Shown here one piece after another: positions 58,562 through 64,000 of a DNA stretch of 64,000 bases (the first letter of the stretch is position 1; the number at the start of each line of letters is the position of its first letter). Below the pieces are notes generated by a model, which had not been told where the DNA came from, did not search any database, and was given only the letters and a program-made list of their open reading frames with translations. Position numbers and translations under genes: made by a program. Origin of the DNA: Bacteroides sp. M10 (lineage in GTDB: Bacteria; Bacteroidota; Bacteroidia; Bacteroidales; Bacteroidaceae); contig NZ_CP060488.1 in assembly GCF_014334015.1 (NCBI RefSeq), positions 4,236,501-4,300,500 of the forward strand. Reading direction: 5' to 3'.

Positions 58562-60076
58562 TTAGTAACGTTGATAATACAGGTCGAAAGTAATCGTTGC
58601 ATTGGCATCATTCGTCGCCTTAACAGCGTCAAAATCTACATTGACAGAACGGATAATCATGATACCGAATTTATTCTTCTTCAGATTCTTGAACACAACG
58701 ACACTGCCTGCCTTGTATATATTCGATGCTTCTTTATCCTCTGCTTCCGTTTTCTGACGGCTGCGTACCGAGTTGGAACCTTCCGCGTCCATATCAATAT
58801 TGAATAATGCTTTGGTAATCTCGTCGGTAGGAGATATTTCTTCGATGTTTCCTTCTTTAATGTTTCTAATCAGTTCACCATATCCTTTGCTTTCCTGAAG
58901 TACAAGAAGTTTGGTGACAGTAGAAGTAAACTCACCAAAGTTTTCGTTGACTTCGGCTTCGGTAGAAGAACTTTTCAATGGAGGCAATGGAGTACCGTTA
59001 CACCAGTAGTTTCTCAAATTAGCCTTTACGTTCTGCGGACCGTTCAATGCAAAGTCATTATTACTGTTGTGTACCGCTGCAAAATCAATCAGGGCACGGG
59101 AATCTACATCTTTCAGGATACAAGTGGTGGAAACCTGTCCGGCGGTTCCGTTAATCATATTACCAAAATCTTCATTGCGGTGTGCACCCATTTTCAGATT
59201 CGGATAGCTGAATACTCTCGGAATAAATACATAACAGTCATTCCGTAATGTCAGACTGCCTGTTCCCTCATAATATTTGGCCAGAACATCCACAGTAGCA
59301 CTCTCCGGCAATTCCGGAACACGGAATACAATGCTGTTGGCAGTCTTCTCAACGAAGTTAGTCACTTTCACTTCATCCCCGAAATGGATGCTTTCAATCA
59401 AATTCAGGAAAGTTCCGTTGAGGGTAATCAGACTTCCCTCGGTCACCCGTTCTGCCATTGCGTCAATGGTCGGAATATCTTTGATGATCTCAAAAGCAGG
59501 ACCCTCCGGTTGAATGAACTGCTCTCCTGTAGAGTCAAGATAATAGAGGGAGATAGGAGCGGCATCCGTGATGACGAAAGGAATGGTTGCTACGATTTCT
59601 CTTTCGGACTGATAGGAGATAGAAGCCTCTTTATCACCGAAACAAACTTTGGACACGATGTCCAGATTCTCACCCTGTATTTCAATCTGATCTCCCACGT
59701 GCGCTCCGGCAGGAACATTCTTCACTTGGGGAACCGGATATACAATCGTAAATGACTGCTCACTTTCCGTCTTTTTTTCTTTCGTACTAAGAACGATTTT
59801 CCCGTTTCCGGCATTGGCGGGAACTACAATAACAATCTCCTGTTGAGAGAGCTTATAGCGTATCGTAGCTTCTACGCCACCAATCGTTGCCTTTTGTATA
59901 TCGCGCAGGAATTCTCCTTTGATAGTGATTTCCTGTCCGAACTTACCGCTTGTCGGGGTGAACTCTATAATTTGAGGATCACCCTGCTCGATGACATCAG
60001 TCGATTCTTTTTCGTTGCAGCCTGCCAGCGCAGTGAGAACGAAGAAGATGAATAGGCTATAGAATTTATTTTTCAT
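58562..60076 (-). CDS. TIG/IPT-domain surface lipoprotein 1 of the PUL
   Basis: A 504-residue lipoprotein (lipobox ALAGC). Three TIG-like domains are visible (QIIEFTPTSGKFGQEITIKG near 35, VPAGAHVGDQIEIQGENLDI near 118, and VTEGSLITLNGTFLNLIESI near 200). A C-terminal domain (about 290-504) includes RVFSYPNLKMGAHRNEDFG. It is paralogous in layout to the next gene and sits 19 bases after susD. It probably presents a glycan to the SusCD transporter. Confidence 0.82.
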   Translation of the reverse strand: MKNKFYSLFIFFVLTALAGCNEKESTDVIEQGDPQIIEFTPTSGKFGQEITIKGEFLRDIQKATIGGVEATIRYKLSQQEIVIVVPANAGNGKIVLSTKEKKTESEQSFTIVYPVPQVKNVPAGAHVGDQIEIQGENLDIVSKVCFGDKEASISYQSEREIVATIPFVITDAAPISLYYLDSTGEQFIQPEGPAFEIIKDIPTIDAMAERVTEGSLITLNGTFLNLIESIHFGDEVKVTNFVEKTANSIVFRVPELPESATVDVLAKYYEGTGSLTLRNDCYVFIPRVFSYPNLKMGAHRNEDFGNMINGTAGQVSTTCILKDVDSRALIDFAAVHNSNNDFALNGPQNVKANLRNYWCNGTPLPPLKSSSTEAEVNENFGEFTSTVTKLLVLQESKGYGELIRNIKEGNIEEISPTDEITKALFNIDMDAEGSNSVRSRQKTEAEDKEASNIYKAGSVVVFKNLKKNKFGIMIIRSVNVDFDAVKATNDANATITFDLYYQRY

Positions 60077-60095
60077 GATTCAGTGTCGTTTAGTA

Positions 60096-61577
60096 TTAAT
60101 AGTTAGGGTTCTGTGTGATGACGCCCGGATTATTGTCGATTACGCTTTGTGGGATCGGAAGTATCAACTGATAATCCTTTAACTTGTTGATCTGTTGGGT
60201 GTAGCCTGCATAGAAATCCCATTCGGTTTCCTGAATATGCTTGTTGATTACTTCTATGGCCTTACCCCAACGCAAGAGGTCGAACCAGCGTTGATTTTCG
60301 AAAGCCAGTTCCAGACGACGTTCTTTCTCAAGATAGGTGCGGAATACGTTACGGGTAGTCACTGCATCACTCTCGATTTTGCTTAGTCCGGCACGTTCAC
60401 GTACCAGATTCAGGTATTTCAACCCGGCAGAGGGACCGTCTACTTCGTTCAATACTTCCGCATACATCAGTAGTACATCTGCATAACGAATGACAGGCCA
60501 GTCATTTTCAGCATCGTATCGTATGGATACTTCCGAAAGGAATTTCTTTACATAAGCCACTTGTGCTTCCACGTCTTTACTCTTATCATAATAACTGTCT
60601 GCCATGCTGACGTCCTTTCTCAAATCCTCTTTGCTGTAAGCGGCGGATATTTCTTTCGTAGGATAATTCTTACCGTCACCGCTACCCGTGATTACGTTCG
60701 CGCCACTGTTTTGCGGTGCAAATGTATTGGCAAACGGAGAACCGATTCCCAGACTACCGCTTTTATAGCGTACAGTGAAGATAATATCATCGTTCATCTC
60801 TTTGGTTGTATCAAACACGTCGGCATATTTGACATTCAGTGTCTCGCCTTTGGCAGTCACTACATCGCTTAATAACGGTTTGGCATCTTCATACCGTCCG
60901 AGGGTAAGATACACTTTAGCCAGTAGAGATTTGGCTGCCAGTACTGTGGCACGTCCCAGATTATTAGAGCTGTATGTGATGTCCTGTAAATCCGTAACGG
61001 AACGTTTCAGATCGTCGATGATTTGCGCATAAGTGGCCTGCACCGAACTACGGTCTTTCTTTAGTGATTCTGCAATACTGATCTCTTCTGTCACCAGAAA
61101 GGTTGGGCCGAAGAGACGTACCAGATTGAAATAATGATAGGCACGGATAAAGAGAGCTTCACCCTCGAATTGTGCACGTTTCTTTTCGTTCTCCACTACG
61201 GCCAGCACTTCGGGTTTCAGTATTGAGTTGCAGTTATTGATATTCTGATAGGTAGCTTCCCAGTAGGTGCGGATATTCGGGTTGCTGGCGTCCATTGTTC
61301 CAAGGTCCAGTGCCAGCAGTTGCATGAATGCGTCGTTGCTGGAACGGGTGCCGTTCATGCGAGTGTTGTCCGAACGAAGTTCCGTCAACGCCCATTCTAT
61401 ATTCAGTGGAGCGTGTATGCCTCCGTAACAACCGATGACGGCTGTGTTCACTTCCGCTTCATTTTGGTAGAAGTTGATATCGGCTATGTAAGAGTCCGGC
61501 GTGATGTTCAGGTCGCAGGAGGCGAGTCCCAACGCACAGGTTGAGAGAATACCGATGAATGTATGTTTTAGTTTCAT
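60096..61577 (-). CDS. susD: RagB/SusD family outer-membrane nutrient-binding lipoprotein
   Basis: A 493-residue SusD homolog. Lipobox GLASC, then LNITPDSYIADINFYQNEAE typical of the family's N-terminus; tetratricopeptide-like helices (FEGEALFIRAYHYFNLVRLF near 138); and the C-terminal LRWGKAIEVINKHI plus LILPIPQSVIDNNPGVITQN, a standard SusD ending. It caps the SusC channel and binds the oligosaccharide. It lies 20 bases downstream of susC. Confidence 0.94.
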   Translation of the reverse strand: MKLKHTFIGILSTCALGLASCDLNITPDSYIADINFYQNEAEVNTAVIGCYGGIHAPLNIEWALTELRSDNTRMNGTRSSNDAFMQLLALDLGTMDASNPNIRTYWEATYQNINNCNSILKPEVLAVVENEKKRAQFEGEALFIRAYHYFNLVRLFGPTFLVTEEISIAESLKKDRSSVQATYAQIIDDLKRSVTDLQDITYSSNNLGRATVLAAKSLLAKVYLTLGRYEDAKPLLSDVVTAKGETLNVKYADVFDTTKEMNDDIIFTVRYKSGSLGIGSPFANTFAPQNSGANVITGSGDGKNYPTKEISAAYSKEDLRKDVSMADSYYDKSKDVEAQVAYVKKFLSEVSIRYDAENDWPVIRYADVLLMYAEVLNEVDGPSAGLKYLNLVRERAGLSKIESDAVTTRNVFRTYLEKERRLELAFENQRWFDLLRWGKAIEVINKHIQETEWDFYAGYTQQINKLKDYQLILPIPQSVIDNNPGVITQNPNY

Positions 61578-61597
61578 TGTTATTTGTCTTTAAGGAG

Positions 61598-64000
61598 TTA
61601 GAAATTAAGTTCGAATCCGAAAGTGACTGTCGATTGCAGGGGGAACCCACCTGACTGGTAACCGTTGATAAGAGGAGAACTGTAAGAACCACTCGTCTTA
61701 CGTGCTTCCGGATTAATACCACGGTAGTCCTTGGACCAGATATAGAACAGGTTCTGTCCTGAAGCATAAAGACGGAGTGAACTGATACCGATCTTCTTCA
61801 ACTGCTTCTTATTGAACTTATAGCCTAAAGTCACATTGCGCAATGCTACATACGAGCCGTCTTCAATCAGGTAATCCGTAAATTCCCAGGCGACACCGCC
61901 ATTTGCTGCGAAAGAGGGAGTTTTTCCGTCGCCCGGATAGTCTGCACTGATCCAGCGGTTTTTCACGTAGTTGCGGTTGAACTTCTTGGTTTCGGTAAAG
62001 TAACCGTCACCGTTGAATACATCCAGTCCGTGAACTCCCTGAATCATAACGTAGAGGTCGAAGCCTTTCCAGGTCAGTGTATTGGTGAATCCCCATGTTG
62101 CTGTCGGGAATGGGTTGCCGATTTCTGTACGGTCTTTGTCATTAATCACTCCGTCGTCGTTGATATCTACAATCCGGAGACTGCCTGGTACGGCACTGGC
62201 CAAGTGGGGAACAGCGTCCACTTCTTCCTGACTTTTGTAAATACCGTCTGTCTTGTAGCCGAAGAAAGAAATGGCTCTCTTGCCTACCTGTGCCAGATAT
62301 GTTTCGTTACGTTCACCCGTAGAGATCAGTCGTTCTTCTCCCGAAAGTTCCAGTAACTTGTTGAAGTTGGAAGAGATATTGAATGAGCTTTCCCATTCAA
62401 AATTCTTGGTGCGGATATTATGGGTATTCAGTTCCACCTCAATACCACTGTTGCGGATACGTCCGATATTATTCCAGTAATTATTGAATCCGGTGAAAGA
62501 AAGAACCGGCTGTTTGAATAATAACTGTTTGGTGATGGAGTAGTATCCGTCCACTGTCAGGTTGATACGGTTGTTCAGGATGCTCAAGTCGAATCCGGCA
62601 TTGTATTCGTAAGTCTGTTCCCAAGTGATGCGGTTGTTACCTTTGGTTTCGCTGGTCTTGGCGAGTCCGGAGATCAGATTGCCATTTCCCTCTCCCAATG
62701 CGTAATTGTTGGGATAGAGCAGGTCATAGTATGAATTGGCAGGAATGCTGTTATTACCTGTCACACCGAAACTGGCACGGACTTTCAGCAGGTTCAGCCA
62801 ACCGAATTGTTTCAGGAAAGATTCTTCCGATGCACGCCATCCTACGGATACCGAGGGGAAGTAACCCCATTGATGACCGTCGGCAAACAGAGAGCTTCCG
62901 TCTGTACGGATACTGGCAGAAAGCAGGTATTTCTCATCGTAACTGTATGTGGCACGTGCCAATAGGGACATCATTGCCGTACGGTATTTCTGGGTATAAG
63001 TTCCGTCGAGGTCGAAAGAAGTTGCAGCGTTCAGCGTATGGATATAGTCGGTGGGGAAGCCCAGTCCGACGATACCGGCAGTTCTTTCAGAAGTAGTCTG
63101 CGCTGTATAGCCGGCCAGTATGGAGTAGTCATGCTTCCCTGTCTTTCCGGTATAGTTTAACGTGTTCTCGCTCAATAGGTCGATATACAGACGGTTGGTA
63201 TAAGTACCCATAGCAGATTCTTCATCTTTCTTGGCAGCATAATCGCGATATTGATTGTTCTGGCGATACTTGATAAAGAAGCCGTTGGAAGTGGTGAATA
63301 CCAGTCCTTTCATCAGTTGGACGTTGAAAGAAGCATTCGCCTGCAGGTTGTAGTCCTCGCGGAAACGCTCTTCCGTATCCATCAGTGAACGTGGATTGTT
63401 GTTGCTCGAACCAAAAGGACTGCTGGTTGGGGTGAAAGTTGTTCCGTCCTCACGGGTATAGGTAACATTGCTGAAGTCACTGCCTCGTGCATACGAACCG
63501 ATAGGTTTGCCGGTTAGCGCAGAAGTGGCAGCAGTATGGCGTACAGGCATGAAAGAGGGTGTACGATAGAAATCCATGAAGTTGGTGGCAGGAGTTTCTG
63601 TCTTGGTGTATGACGGTGCCAGATTCAAACTGAAATCTACCCGTTTGGATAGTTGGGCAGTGATGCGTGAACGCAGGTTCAGGCGGGTATAGTTGCTGTT
63701 GAGCATGATACCGTCTTCCTGTGCATAGTTGCCCGAAATATAATAAGTGATGTCATTCTTACCACCCGATACGGAGAGCTGCACCTGGTGAATCTGCGGA
63801 CTGCTGTTCAATCCTTCTTTCTGCCAGTCGGTGTAGTTATCAATGAGACCGAAAGCCTCCTCTGTCTGTGACATTGTTTTATTTTTCAATACCGATTCGT
63901 ATCCGATCATGCTGCAATAATCTTGTGAACTCATGATGGGATGTAACTTATAAGCCCATTTCAAACCGGTGGAGGCTTTCACGCTGTATTTCGGTTTACT
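61598..64000 (-). CDS. susC: SusC/RagA TonB-dependent outer-membrane transporter, truncated by window end
   Basis: The C-terminal 800 residues of a TonB-linked barrel; the frame continues without a stop to base 64000, so the plug, signal and start lie outside. Barrel motifs are clear: RLNLRSRITAQLSKRVDFSLN, ASIRTDGSSLFADGHQWGYF, and the closing SLRLYASGQNLFYIWSKDY with ...TVTFGFELNF as the terminal aromatic signal. It imports the glycan bound by SusD. First visible gene of the leftward PUL operon. Confidence 0.95.
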   Translation of the reverse strand, partial: SKPKYSVKASTGLKWAYKLHPIMSSQDYCSMIGYESVLKNKTMSQTEEAFGLIDNYTDWQKEGLNSSPQIHQVQLSVSGGKNDITYYISGNYAQEDGIMLNSNYTRLNLRSRITAQLSKRVDFSLNLAPSYTKTETPATNFMDFYRTPSFMPVRHTAATSALTGKPIGSYARGSDFSNVTYTREDGTTFTPTSSPFGSSNNNPRSLMDTEERFREDYNLQANASFNVQLMKGLVFTTSNGFFIKYRQNNQYRDYAAKKDEESAMGTYTNRLYIDLLSENTLNYTGKTGKHDYSILAGYTAQTTSERTAGIVGLGFPTDYIHTLNAATSFDLDGTYTQKYRTAMMSLLARATYSYDEKYLLSASIRTDGSSLFADGHQWGYFPSVSVGWRASEESFLKQFGWLNLLKVRASFGVTGNNSIPANSYYDLLYPNNYALGEGNGNLISGLAKTSETKGNNRITWEQTYEYNAGFDLSILNNRINLTVDGYYSITKQLLFKQPVLSFTGFNNYWNNIGRIRNSGIEVELNTHNIRTKNFEWESSFNISSNFNKLLELSGEERLISTGERNETYLAQVGKRAISFFGYKTDGIYKSQEEVDAVPHLASAVPGSLRIVDINDDGVINDKDRTEIGNPFPTATWGFTNTLTWKGFDLYVMIQGVHGLDVFNGDGYFTETKKFNRNYVKNRWISADYPGDGKTPSFAANGGVAWEFTDYLIEDGSYVALRNVTLGYKFNKKQLKKIGISSLRLYASGQNLFYIWSKDYRGINPEARKTSGSYSSPLINGYQSGGFPLQSTVTFGFELNF

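Noticed and set aside
1..64000. tRNA or rRNA genes
   Set aside because: No rRNA stretch or tRNA cloverleaf with CCA end was recognised by eye. A covariance search would be the decisive test.

Overview
The window reads as chromosomal DNA of a gut Bacteroides, probably of the B. thetaiotaomicron/ovatus group. The evidence is: promoter -7 boxes of the form TAnnTTTG upstream of many genes, a SusC/SusD polysaccharide utilization locus, a fimbrillin-like lipoprotein, PPi-dependent phosphofructokinase, an acidic surface-export lipoprotein signal, and HU-like/VirE cassette genes. The species cannot be fixed from sequence reading alone. No rRNA, tRNA or CRISPR array was seen.

Layout. 1-20 kb is mostly housekeeping: a truncated ECF sigma factor, a stand-alone methionine synthase activation domain, dihydroorotase with a DPM1-like glycosyltransferase, mfd, a YgiQ radical SAM protein, a pair of RlaP-like nucleotidyltransferases, a large secreted amidase-like protein, a NagB/PIG-L fusion, a nitrilase and a PlsC-like acyltransferase. 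19.8-26.1 kb is an accessory cassette: a DUF4143 ATPase, an HU-like/winged-helix regulator and a divergent VirE-family protein. It carries two different 22-bp-period repeat arrays. A complete IS66-family element (23469-25997, 8-bp target duplication GCGGTGTG) has landed exactly in the virE stop codon.

26.2-31.0 kb is the most interesting region. A tyrosine recombinase gene is followed by a 291-bp segment bounded by perfect 17-bp inverted repeats (27178-27194 and 27452-27468). The segment holds one consensus Bacteroides promoter. Downstream lies a three-gene surface operon: two halves of a YjbH-like outer-membrane protein and an acidic-signal surface lipoprotein. As assembled, the promoter points away from the operon, so I read this as a phase-variable promoter switch captured in the OFF state.

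31.2-49.7 kb holds a patatin/Omp85 protein, an RND efflux operon ending in a perfect terminator, PPi-PFK, a GH25 lysozyme, and a 2-oxoacid dehydrogenase operon (E3, lipoate ligase, E2, fused E1, flavodoxin) that faces prmA across a 28-bp perfect hairpin. 49.8-64 kb has a W/G- and S/R-rich secreted protein with an OmpP1/FadL-like barrel, a fimbrillin-like lipoprotein, a guanine-deaminase-like enzyme, an oxidoreductase, and a leftward PUL (SusC cut by the window end, SusD, two TIG-domain lipoproteins, an alginate-lyase-family enzyme).

Other points: the NagB domain of the fusion has lost three of four catalytic residues; an 80-bp hairpin repeat occurs twice, 40 kb apart; and several intergenic hairpins have alternative pairings.
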